In this document: in pieces, positions 35,050-43,195 of the stretch
Position numbering within the stretch: the stretch's first letter is position 1
Layout of the letters: each line of letters starts with the position of its first letter
Assembly: GCA_037200125.1 (NCBI GenBank)
Contig: JBBCGS010000003.1
Coordinates: forward strand, 310,001-374,000
Origin: JADGHX01 sp037200125
GTDB taxonomy: Bacteria > Pseudomonadota > Gammaproteobacteria > Steroidobacterales > Steroidobacteraceae
Reading direction: 5' to 3'
DNA length: 64,000 nt
Made by a program: the position numbers and the translations under genes
Notes under the pieces: model-generated
The model's database searches: none
Told to the model about the DNA's origin: nothing
Seen by the model: the letters and a program-made list of their open reading frames with translations, nothing else

Positions 35050-36404
35050 TCAGGCCGGATCCTGCCGGGTGGTGCCGCCGCTGAAGCGCATCGACACCCG
35101 CCGCCGCCGCTGCATCCAGCTCGCCAATGAATCGCGCCAGTAAACGGTCGAAGTGATGTAGTACAGCAGCTTGAAGAAGTGCAACCGCCACCGGACGCCG
35201 TTGTCACGAAACACGTCGCCCGCGAGCATCGAGATCATCGCCTCTTCCACGCGGAGCACGTTGTGCGGGTTGCGGAACAGCCAGGCAATGCCCGGCGTGT
35301 TGAACCGATAGATGAACCACGCGAGCGAATCGATGCCGTGGCGAACGTTGCGCTCGTAGCGACGTTGCAGCGATCGTTCTTTCGCCGGCTCGCGCAGCGC
35401 CTGGTCGATGACGTCAGCCGCAAGCTCGGCGCTATGCATGGCGAGATACACGCCGGTCGAGAAGATCGGGTCGAGAAACGCGTAGGCGTCCCCGGCCATC
35501 AGCCAGCGCGGTCCGCTGATCCGGCGGCATGAATAGGAATAGTTGCCTGTCACGTGCAGATTGCCCGCGACCTCCGCCTGCGCCATGCGCCGGCGGACAT
35601 CCGGCACGGAGTGCAGCGTGCTCATCAGGAAGTCCGACTGCGAACCCTCGCGCTGCTTCAGATAGTCCGGGCTGCAGACAGCGCCGACGCTGACGCAGCC
35701 GTCCCGCAGCGGGATCATCCAGATCCACCCGTGGTCGAAGCGATACACGCTGATGTTCCCGGCGTATTCCCCCGGGCGTCGCTCCACATTGCGGAAGTGC
35801 GCGAACAGGGCGGCGCTCTGATGCTTCGAGTGCTTGCGCTTCAGGCGCATCTGCGAGCCGAGCATCGTGTCGCGCCCCGACGCGTCGACGACATAACGGG
35901 TGCGATGGGTGTGGCTGACGCCGCCGACCGTGATCTCGACCGTTGCGCCGTCGCGGTCGAGCTCCACGCGCTCGGCCTTCGCCCCCTGGTGTGTCCGGGC
36001 GCCGCAGCGGGCGGCGTAGTCGAACAGCATGAGGTCGAACTCTTCCCGCTTGACCTGGTACGCATGCGGCCAGGTGGGATTGAGGCAACGGTCGAAGCTG
36101 AACACGTTGTAGCCGCGCTCGTTGTCCGCCGGGAAGTCGGCGCCGAGTTTCTTTACACCGATAGCCTGCAAGGCTTCGCTGAGGCCGAGGCGCTCGATGA
36201 TCGGGATGTTCATCGGCAGGAGCGACTCGCCGATGTGGAAGCGGGGGTGGCGATCCCGCTCCACGAGCGTGACCTTCAGGCCCTTGCGCGCGAGCAGCGC
36301 CGCCGCGGTGGAGCCCGCCGGGCCGCCCCCGATGACGAGGACGTCGCTATGACTGTCGAGAGTATCGATGAGACGCCCCTGGCGCTCTCCAATGGAGCGC
36401 GCAT
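35050..36404 (-). CDS. Flavin-dependent halogenase-like monooxygenase 2 (start region disturbed)
   Basis: This is a tryptophan-halogenase-superfamily protein. It carries WIWMIP, the WxWxIP motif, FLDPIFSTG, the FxxPxxSxG motif, and a lysine in KKLGADF at the candidate catalytic position. The first standard start codon in frame (GTG 36264) would cut off the FAD-binding strand. Coding similarity clearly continues upstream with DVLVIGGGPAGSTAAALL from 36345, yet no ATG, GTG or TTG precedes it in frame. Adding one C to the C4 run at 36376-36379 connects it to ATG 36404. ATC 36369 or ATT 36393 would be the alternatives. It lies just upstream of the chorismatase gene and is divergent from ACP 2. 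Confidence 0.72.
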
Positions 36405-36480
36405 ACGGGAGAAATATAACCCGTGTGGTAGCATTTGCGCCCCAAAAGGTCTCAACCTCGTTGCGTTTTTCGGTTCACTC

Positions 36481-36753
36481 ATGCCCTCCATGCAATCGGC
36501 CGCGGAAGCGGAGCTCGCCGAGCTGATCATCTCCGCGGTCAACCTCGAAGGCGTTGCCCCGGCGGACGTCGATCCTGATGCGCCGCTGTTCGGCGCCGGC
36601 CTCGGCCTCGACTCCATCGACGCCCTCGAGCTGGCGCTGGAGATCTCCAAACGATACGGTTTCCAGCTGCGCTCGGATGACGAAGAGAACCGTCGCATCT
36701 TTGCGTCGCTGCGCTCGCTGTCCGAATACATACAAAAGAATCGCACCACCTGA
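36481..36753 (+). CDS. Acyl carrier protein 2
   Basis: This is a 90-residue ACP with the phosphopantetheine serine in GLGLDSIDALEL (about S43) and the longer third-helix loop RSDDEENRRIF. It heads the ACP - exported protein - KS - CLF - halogenase run, so it probably carries chains for the ApeO/ApeC-like pair. ATG 36481 and ATG 36490 are both possible. Its transcription diverges from halogenase 2 across a short AT-rich spacer containing TATAAC at 36415. Confidence 0.88.
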   Translation: MPSMQSAAEAELAELIISAVNLEGVAPADVDPDAPLFGAGLGLDSIDALELALEISKRYGFQLRSDDEENRRIFASLRSLSEYIQKNRTT

Positions 36754-36779
36754 TCTCGATTATCTAAAGGAGGTCTCAA

Positions 36780-37181
36780 ATGGTTCGCTCGCGTCTCCTC
36801 GCCCTGCTGCTCATTCCGCTTGCCTTCATGCTCATGGGAGCGAAGGCCGTGCTGGTCGATCCCGAGCCGGTCCAGGTCCCCGCGGGTATCGCGGCCAAGG
36901 ACGTGGCCAAGGCCATCAAGGTCGGGATCATCCGCCGCGGTTGGGTGGTGACGAAAGACGAGAACAACCAGCTCGAAGCCGTGCTCAATGTCCGCACGCA
37001 CATGGCGAAAGTGAACATTCCTTACAGCGCAAAGGAAGTGACGATTCACTACGTCGCCAGCGACAACCTGGATTACCAGGAAAAGGGTGGCGTGAAGTAC
37101 ATCCACGGCAACTACATCAAGTGGGTGCGTAACATGCAGTCCGACATCCAGCGCGAACTGCAGTTGCTCACCGTCAAGTAA
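36780..37181 (+). CDS. Exported protein of the aryl polyene cluster, unknown function
   Basis: This is a 133-residue protein with a signal peptide (LLALLLIPLAFMLMGAKA) and a compact mature domain. A perfect AAAGGAGGT Shine-Dalgarno precedes the ATG, so it is likely well translated. The mature part includes GIIRRGWVVTKDENNQLEA and HGNYIKWVRNMQSDIQREL, a tail seen in small periplasmic or lipoproteins near aryl polyene genes. There is no cysteine at a lipobox. It could be a periplasmic carrier or export accessory, which is inference from position between ACP 2 and the KS. Confidence 0.7.
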   Translation: MVRSRLLALLLIPLAFMLMGAKAVLVDPEPVQVPAGIAAKDVAKAIKVGIIRRGWVVTKDENNQLEAVLNVRTHMAKVNIPYSAKEVTIHYVASDNLDYQEKGGVKYIHGNYIKWVRNMQSDIQRELQLLTVK

Positions 37182-37212
37182 GCGGCCTCGCCCGTTTCAA
37201 GGCCCTGCGGCG

Positions 37213-38397
37213 ATGCGTGCCGTTCCACTGACCATCGCCGCATACACCGCGTCGTGCGCCGCCGGTAGCGGGCGGCGCGCGATACTCGAATCGTTGCGCG
37301 CCCGGCGCAGCGGCCTCGCAGCCAACACGTTCACCGAAGCGCCGCTCGATACCTTCATCGGCCGCGTGGCCGCGATCGAGTCACAGCCGCTTCCCGAGCC
37401 TCTGGCGTACTGGGAATGCCGGAATAACCGGCTCGCCTGGCATGGCCTGCAACACGACGGATTCTTCGATGCCGTGCGGGCGGCTCGGGAAAAATACGGG
37501 CCGAGCCGCGTGGCGCTCGTGCTCGGGACGTCCACGTCCAGCATCGGCGCGACGGAAGAGGGCTATCGGCGGCTGACGCCCGATGGGCAGTATCCCGAAG
37601 AGTTGCGCCGGCCCCCGGTGCACACGGTGCATTCACTCGGCAGTTTCGTGCAGGAAGCGCTGGGGCTCACCGGCGTTGCGGTGACCGTTGCGACGGCGTG
37701 CTCGTCGAGCGCCAAGGTTTTTCCGCAGGCGGAGCGGTTGATCCGTCTCGGTCTCGCGGATGCCGCGGTCGTAGGCGGAGTCGACACGCTCTGTTACAGC
37801 GTGCTCTTCGGCTTCAATGCTCTGGAACTGGTGTCGCCCGAGCCGTGCCGGCCGTTCGATCCCGCGCGCAAGGGCATCAGCCTGGGCGAAGCGGCGGGCT
37901 TCGCGTTGCTGGAGCGAGCGGGGAGCGGCCCGCGACTGCTCGGCTACGGCGAGTCGAGCGATGCGCACCACATGTCTTCCCCGCATCCGGAAGGGCTTGG
38001 CGCGCGCAACGCCATTCAGGACGCGCTGAATCGCGCCGGCCTCACGCCGCGCGACATCGACTACATCAACCTGCACGGCACGGCGAGCCAGAAGAACGAC
38101 GAAGTGGAAGCGCGCATCGTCGCAACATTGTTTCCCGAGAGCACGCGCGCGAGCTCGACGAAGGGCTGGACCGGTCACGCGCTCGGCGCCGCCGGCATCC
38201 TCGAAGCGGTCGTCTCGCTGCTCTCGCTCGAGCACGGCTTTATGCCCGGCACGCTCAACACGCGCGAGCTGGACGATTCCTGCGGCCCGCAGATCCGTCT
38301 CGAAAATGGCGACGGGCGCGTCCGTTACGCGATGAGCAATTCCTTCGGATTCGGTGGCAGCAACTGCGTGCTGCTGTTCGGCAGGGCGCTGCAATGA
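37213..38397 (+). CDS. 3-oxoacyl-ACP synthase (ApeO-like polyene KS)
   Basis: This is a 394-residue condensing enzyme with an intact active site: C163 (TACSSSA), H288 (NLHGTAS) and H322, with K317 (KGWTGHALGAAG). It is immediately followed, with a four-base overlap, by a chain-length-factor-like gene, as in the ApeO-ApeC heterodimer that extends aryl polyenes. The first helix region is shorter than in FabF. Confidence 0.9.
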   Translation: MRAVPLTIAAYTASCAAGSGRRAILESLRARRSGLAANTFTEAPLDTFIGRVAAIESQPLPEPLAYWECRNNRLAWHGLQHDGFFDAVRAAREKYGPSRVALVLGTSTSSIGATEEGYRRLTPDGQYPEELRRPPVHTVHSLGSFVQEALGLTGVAVTVATACSSSAKVFPQAERLIRLGLADAAVVGGVDTLCYSVLFGFNALELVSPEPCRPFDPARKGISLGEAAGFALLERAGSGPRLLGYGESSDAHHMSSPHPEGLGARNAIQDALNRAGLTPRDIDYINLHGTASQKNDEVEARIVATLFPESTRASSTKGWTGHALGAAGILEAVVSLLSLEHGFMPGTLNTRELDDSCGPQIRLENGDGRVRYAMSNSFGFGGSNCVLLFGRALQ

Positions 38398-39242
38398 CCG
38401 TTGCCCGCACTCTTTATATAGAGGGAATCGGCTTCTGGGCGTCACGCCTGCCGGGTTGGGAGACTGCGCGCGCCATTCTTCGCGGTGAGGCTGCGGCGCC
38501 AGCCACTGCGCAAACACGACCGGCGCCCGCGCTTCTGCCGCCTGCCGAACGCCGACGCGCGCCGGACACCGTCGCCGTTGCGCTCGAGGTTGCCGCGCGC
38601 GCGTGTGAGATGGCGAGGCGCGATCCCAAGCTGATGGCGAGTGTGTTCGCGTCGACGCATGGCGATCTCGCCATCAGCGATGCCCTTTGCGATACGCTGG
38701 CGAAAACGCCTCTGCTCACGTCGCCGACGAAGTTCCACAATTCCGTGCACAACGCGGCCGCCGGCTACTGGACGATCGCAACCGGTTGCCTCGAGCCTTA
38801 CACCTCGTTGAGCGGCTACTCGTTCACGTTCGGTGAAGGCCTGCTCGAAGCGGCTTCGCAGGTGTTGAGTGAAGGCGGGCCGGTTTTGTACGTCGCGTTC
38901 GACATCGAAGCGCGCGGGCCGGTCGGAACCATGCAGCCGAGTCGCGGCGTCTTCGCGGGCGCGCTCGTGCTTTGCGCGGAAGCCAGCGAGCGCCACATCG
39001 CGAAGCTCACATTCGACGTGAGCGACAATGCCCGGTTGAAGCCCACCGAGGCGCGTGCGCGGAACGCGTTGCTCGTCGAGGGCAACGCCATGTCCAACGG
39101 GCTGCCGTTGTTCGAGGCGCTCGCGGATGGCGTAGAACGGGAGGTCGTGCAGGGCCTGGCTCCGCAACTCAATCTGCGCATGCAGGTGACTCCGGTCGCC
39201 GCTGCGCGTACCGTTCCTGAGAATTTCGTGCAGAGGGCATGA
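38394..39242 (+). CDS. Chain-length-factor-like beta-ketoacyl synthase (ApeC-like)
   Basis: This is a 282-residue thiolase-fold protein matching the N-terminal half of ketosynthases (PF13723). The position of the catalytic Cys lacks it, and the helix reads NSVHNAAAGYWTIATG. Such subunits pair with ApeO-like KS and set chain length. Start and stop overlap the KS and halogenase 3 by four bases each, so all three are probably translated together. Confidence 0.86.
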   Translation: MTVARTLYIEGIGFWASRLPGWETARAILRGEAAAPATAQTRPAPALLPPAERRRAPDTVAVALEVAARACEMARRDPKLMASVFASTHGDLAISDALCDTLAKTPLLTSPTKFHNSVHNAAAGYWTIATGCLEPYTSLSGYSFTFGEGLLEAASQVLSEGGPVLYVAFDIEARGPVGTMQPSRGVFAGALVLCAEASERHIAKLTFDVSDNARLKPTEARARNALLVEGNAMSNGLPLFEALADGVEREVVQGLAPQLNLRMQVTPVAAARTVPENFVQRA

Positions 39243-40918
39243 CCACCGTGGAAGCGAGCATTCCGTCCCGGCTTCAGGCTGACGTCGTCATCATGGGTGG
39301 CGGGCTCGCGGGCCTCACGCTCGCCCTGCAGCTGCGGCAGCGATTCAGCCAGCTCGACGTCGTGGTGATCGAGCGCATGCGCCACCCAGTGCCCGAAGCG
39401 GCTCACAAGGTGGGCGAGTCGTCCGTCGAAATCGGGGCGCATTACTTCGATACGGTGCTCGGGCTCGAGGAGCATCTCACGACGCATCAGCTGAAGAAGT
39501 TCGGTTTCCGATTCTTCTTCTCCGAGGGCATCGAGCGGATCGACCAGGTTACCGAGCTCGGTGCGAGCCGCTATCTCGCCACGCCGAGCTATCAGCTCGA
39601 TCGCGGCATCTTCGAGAATTACCTGGGCGGCCACGCGAAAGCGAGCGGCGTGCGCTTCATCGACGGTGCGCGCATCGTCGGCTTCGTGATGGCGGATGAG
39701 CGCACCGCCACCGGCGACGTAGCGGCGTCCGATCCGCACGAAGTGACGTTCGAGCGGGAGGGTGTCGATCACGTCGTCACCGGCCGCTGGCTCATCGACG
39801 CGAGCGGTCGCGCGGGGCTCATCAAGCGCAAGCTCGATCTCGCGCAGCCGAACGATCACGACGCGAACGCCGTCTGGTTTCGCATCGATGCGCGTATCGA
39901 CATGGATGAGTGGTCGACGGACGAGCAGTGGCTCAATCGGTGCGATCCGCCGTATCGCTGGCTCTCGACCAATCACCTGTGCGGCGAGGGCTACTGGGCG
40001 TGGCTCATCCCGCTGTCGTCGGGCTCGCACTCCGTCGGTATCGTCTGCGACGCGAACATTCACCCTCTGAAGACGATGAACAGCTTCGAGCGTGCGATGG
40101 AATGGTTCGCGAAGTACCAGCCGCGTCTCGCGCGCGCACTCGAGGACAAACGGCATCTGCTGCAGGATTTCATCGCGCTTCGCAAGTTCTCGTACGGCTG
40201 CAAGCAGGTGTTCTCCGGTGCGCGCTGGGCGCTCACGGGCGAGGCCGGGGTATTCCTCGATCCGTTCTATTCGCCGGGCAGCGATTTCATCGCGATCTCG
40301 AATACCTACATTACCGAGCTCATCGCGAAGGATCTTGCGAACGAGCCGTTCGCGCCGTATGCGCGCGTCTACGAACAGCTCTACTTCTCGTTCTATCGAA
40401 GCACGCTCTCGCTCTACACCGGCCAGTACCCGATCTTCGGCGACCCCGAAGTGATGCCGGTGAAAGTGGTGTGGGATTACGCGTATTACTGGGGCGTGCT
40501 CTGCCAGCTCTTCTTCCAGCACCGCCTCACGGATCTCACGCTGATGTCACGCATGCGCGACGAGCTGTCGCTCTGCATGCGGCTGAACGAGGCGATGCAG
40601 AAGCTCATGCGGGAGTGGTCGCGGGTGAGCGCCAAGCGCAACGGCGCGCACATGCTGGATCAGGCGAGCCTCGACTGGTTCGCGGAGCTGAATCGCGGCC
40701 TGCGGGACGAGCTCGACGACGCGGGCCTCAAGGCACGCCTCCGCGAGACGATCGGGCAGCTGAAAGCGCTGGCCGCCGAGATCGCCCTCACCGCGCTGGC
40801 GGATCATCCGCAGCTGGATGTCTCCGAAGTGCGCGCGCTGCTCGGGGACGACCTGTCCCGGCTCGCCGGGTCGATGCTGTTTCCGGCGAGCCAGCGGCGA
40901 CGCTCGGATGCGGCATGA
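39239..40918 (+). CDS. Flavin-dependent halogenase-like monooxygenase 3
   Basis: This is a 559-residue FAD protein and the longest of the three in the cluster. GGGLAG lies at 20-25, WAWLIP (the WxWxIP motif) at 253-258, FLDPFYSPG at 339-347, and a lysine in LKKFGFRF near 86-87 matches the candidate catalytic Lys. The C-terminal 150 residues form an extra helical region with LTLYTGQYP-like and YAYYWGVL segments. It is coupled to the CLF by ATGA. Its place in the ACP-KS-CLF run suggests action on the carrier-bound chain or aryl head. Halogenase activity is inferred. Confidence 0.8.
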   Translation: MTTVEASIPSRLQADVVIMGGGLAGLTLALQLRQRFSQLDVVVIERMRHPVPEAAHKVGESSVEIGAHYFDTVLGLEEHLTTHQLKKFGFRFFFSEGIERIDQVTELGASRYLATPSYQLDRGIFENYLGGHAKASGVRFIDGARIVGFVMADERTATGDVAASDPHEVTFEREGVDHVVTGRWLIDASGRAGLIKRKLDLAQPNDHDANAVWFRIDARIDMDEWSTDEQWLNRCDPPYRWLSTNHLCGEGYWAWLIPLSSGSHSVGIVCDANIHPLKTMNSFERAMEWFAKYQPRLARALEDKRHLLQDFIALRKFSYGCKQVFSGARWALTGEAGVFLDPFYSPGSDFIAISNTYITELIAKDLANEPFAPYARVYEQLYFSFYRSTLSLYTGQYPIFGDPEVMPVKVVWDYAYYWGVLCQLFFQHRLTDLTLMSRMRDELSLCMRLNEAMQKLMREWSRVSAKRNGAHMLDQASLDWFAELNRGLRDELDDAGLKARLRETIGQLKALAAEIALTALADHPQLDVSEVRALLGDDLSRLAGSMLFPASQRRRSDAA

Positions 40919-41050
40919 TCGGTACGTGGCGTCAGGGTGGGTCATCTCGCGGTGCCGGCGCGTGGGTTGGGCACCCTCCAGTCGAGTCCCTGCTTCTCCT
41001 TCAGGTAAATGGCGCGGTCCGGCCTGCGGCGCCATGCTGAGGCTCGAACC

Positions 41051-42298
41051 ATGACCCACTCGCCCCTTCTACTGCAGCTGGTGATCATCCTCGGCGCCGC
41101 GAGGCTGTTGGGACTGGTGCTGCGTTACTTCGGCCAGCCCGCCGTGATCGGCGAGATGGCGGCGGGCATCGTGCTGGGGCCGATTGTGTTCGGTGCCGTC
41201 GCGCCGGAGCTGCACGCGGAAATCTTCGCGCCGGCCTCGCGCGGTGCCCTCGAAGGGCTCTCGCAGCTCGGGCTCGTGCTGTTCATGTTCATCGTGGGCG
41301 CGGAGCTTCGGTTGCCGACTGGCGCGCGTTCGCAGATCGTCGCGGCCAGCTGGGTGGGCATTCTGTCGGTGTTGATCCCGATGGGGCTCGGTCTTGCGAT
41401 CGCGTTCCCGCTGTATCCGCTCGTCTCGATTCCCGGCGTCGCGTTCTGGCCGTTCGCGCTCTTCATGGCGGCGGCGATGTCGATCACCGCGTTCCCGGTG
41501 ATGGCGCGCATCCTCAAGGATCGGAACATGACGCAAACGACGATCGGCCGTCTCGCGCTGACGTCGGCGGCGGTGGCCGACGTGCTGGCGTGGGTGCTGC
41601 TCGCGCTCGTCGTGGTGCTCGCGAGCAGCGCGCATGACTGGAGCGCGTTCGTTCGGCAGATCGTCGGCGTGTTGTTGCTCACGGCGGTCATCTTCGGGGT
41701 GTTCCGGCCGCTGATTGCGTGGATGCTTTCGAAGTATGCGAGCGATGGCCGGCCGGCCGGCGCGCTGCTCGCGGCGTTGCTGATTGGTACGTTCGCCTGT
41801 GCCTATGCCACGGGTTACCTGGGCGTGCATCCGGTGTTTGGCGCGTTCCTGTTCGGCGCCTGCGTGCCGCGTGACGATCGGCTGCTGCATTCGCTGATCG
41901 AGCGCATCGAGCACGTGGCAATCCTCGTGCTCATGCCGGTGTTCTTCGCGCTCGCGGGCCTCAACACGACGAGCGACGCGTTCGTTGGCGCCGGGCTCGG
42001 CAGTCTCGGCTTGATCCTGGCGGTCGCGATCTTCGGCAAGATCGCCGGAGGTGTCATCGGCGCCCGGGTCAGCCGCTATTCCTGGCGGGAGTCGTTCGCG
42101 GTGGGCTCCCTCATGAATGCCCGCGGCCTCATGGAGCTCATCGTCATGAAGGTCGGCCTCGACATCGGCGTGATCGGCCCGCAGGTGTTCACGATGCTGC
42201 TGGTCATGGCGCTCGTGACGACGGTGATGACGAGCCCGCTGGTGACGCTGTTTACGCGTAATACGCGGACGGCTGACGAGCCTCAGCCGGTCGGATAG
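41051..42298 (+). CDS. Kef-type cation:proton antiporter
   Basis: This is a 415-residue CPA2-family membrane transporter with about 12-13 hydrophobic helices. The family motifs are QPAVIGEMAAGIVLGP at helix 2 and AMSITAFPVMARIL, and a late helix reads FAVGSLMNARGLMELIV. It exchanges Na+ or K+ for protons; which ion cannot be read. There is no Trk-N nucleotide-binding domain. It sits 132 bp after halogenase 3 on the same strand, inside the pigment region although not a known aryl polyene component. Confidence 0.87.
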   Translation: MTHSPLLLQLVIILGAARLLGLVLRYFGQPAVIGEMAAGIVLGPIVFGAVAPELHAEIFAPASRGALEGLSQLGLVLFMFIVGAELRLPTGARSQIVAASWVGILSVLIPMGLGLAIAFPLYPLVSIPGVAFWPFALFMAAAMSITAFPVMARILKDRNMTQTTIGRLALTSAAVADVLAWVLLALVVVLASSAHDWSAFVRQIVGVLLLTAVIFGVFRPLIAWMLSKYASDGRPAGALLAALLIGTFACAYATGYLGVHPVFGAFLFGACVPRDDRLLHSLIERIEHVAILVLMPVFFALAGLNTTSDAFVGAGLGSLGLILAVAIFGKIAGGVIGARVSRYSWRESFAVGSLMNARGLMELIVMKVGLDIGVIGPQVFTMLLVMALVTTVMTSPLVTLFTRNTRTADEPQPVG

Positions 42299-42310
42299 TT
42301 GCGGCCGCCG

Positions 42311-42544
42311 TCAACCTGCGGACTTGAATGCCTTCCGAACGGAATGCGAAATCTCCGCTCTTAGTTCTTCGATGATCCGCTCGACGTCCTCGGCGAGCGT
42401 CGCGTCTGGTGGCTGCCTTCGGCCCTTCGTTGGGCCCTGTGGCTTCGCGGTCTTCACAGTAACCGCTTTCTTGGGGCGTTCCAGATTGTAAATACGGGCT
42501 TGCTTCCGAGTTTGCTCTGCGAAAACGTCGTAGATCTTATCCAT
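42311..42544 (-). CDS. Small basic protein, unknown
   Basis: This is a 77-residue protein, helical at both ends with a Lys/Pro-rich middle (RPKKAVTVKTAKPQGPTKGRR). It starts MDKIYDVFAEQTRKQ and ends ERIIEELRAEISHSVRKAF. ATG 42544 is preferred over an in-frame GTG at 42565. It is convergent with the antiporter, ending 12 bases after it. The layout vaguely recalls small phasin-like or DNA-bridging proteins, but I cannot place it. Confidence 0.45.
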   Translation of the reverse strand: MDKIYDVFAEQTRKQARIYNLERPKKAVTVKTAKPQGPTKGRRQPPDATLAEDVERIIEELRAEISHSVRKAFKSAG

Positions 42545-42763
42545 GGAAGTAGCGCTCTTGGTCACGTCACTGTTTCCGGTGCCGCCGCCTTCGGCGGAGA
42601 TGCCGTACCCCTTCTCCGTCAGAGTGCGGGGAGTGGACGGACCCGATGAGAAATCCCGTTATTCAGCGAACTTCCCGTCGAAATGGCGAAGCTCGCTGTT
42701 TCTGCAGGGCGCCTCGCCAGGCGTTATCGCCCGCAGGACTACGCGTGGCGATTCGCGCTGCCG

Positions 42764-43195
42764 CTACTCTTGCCGGGCAATGATCGCGGCGCGCCCTGTC
42801 GCGATCGTCTCGCCGGCGTGCGTCACTTCGAACGAGTACTGCCAGCTCCCGGCGCTTTCCAGCAGGCGTTGCGCGCTCACCAGCAGTTCGCCGTCGAGTG
42901 AGTCGATGAAATCCACCTGCAGCTTCACGTCGCGCAGCGAGACCAGAAAGCCGGGGCGGGCGGTCTTGCCGTCGGCCTGGGCGCAAAGGCCGCCGTGAAC
43001 GGCCATCGCCTGCGCGCCGTACTCGCAGAGGTGAACGGCGCGCAATCGTCCGTCGAGGCGAAGCGGATTGTCGGCGGCATGGTGAGTGCCTGTCGCAAGG
43101 ACGACGTGGTCCTTGTCCCACGCGACGACGCGATCGAGCAGGCACATCGCGCCCTGGTGGGGGATCAGCGCGGCGATTGCATCACGCCCGAACAT
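42764..43195 (-). CDS. 3-hydroxyacyl-ACP dehydratase (ApeP-like hotdog)
   Basis: This is a 143-residue single-hotdog dehydratase of the aryl polyene ApeP/ApeI group, with IPHQGAMCLLDRV at the start and the active-site helix HLCEYGAQAMAVHGG (His and Glu). It removes water from the 3-hydroxy intermediate to give each new double bond. The ATG lies inside the 3' end of the MMPL gene (14-base overlap), placing it at the end of the minus-strand transport/dehydratase operon. Confidence 0.86.
   Translation of the reverse strand: MFGRDAIAALIPHQGAMCLLDRVVAWDKDHVVLATGTHHAADNPLRLDGRLRAVHLCEYGAQAMAVHGGLCAQADGKTARPGFLVSLRDVKLQVDFIDSLDGELLVSAQRLLESAGSWQYSFEVTHAGETIATGRAAIIARQE

Noticed and set aside
36382..36400. 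GCGCTC...GAGCGC inverted repeat between halogenase 2 and ACP 2 as an operator
   Set aside because: It may lie inside the disturbed 5' coding region of halogenase 2, and no matching second copy or regulator was seen.
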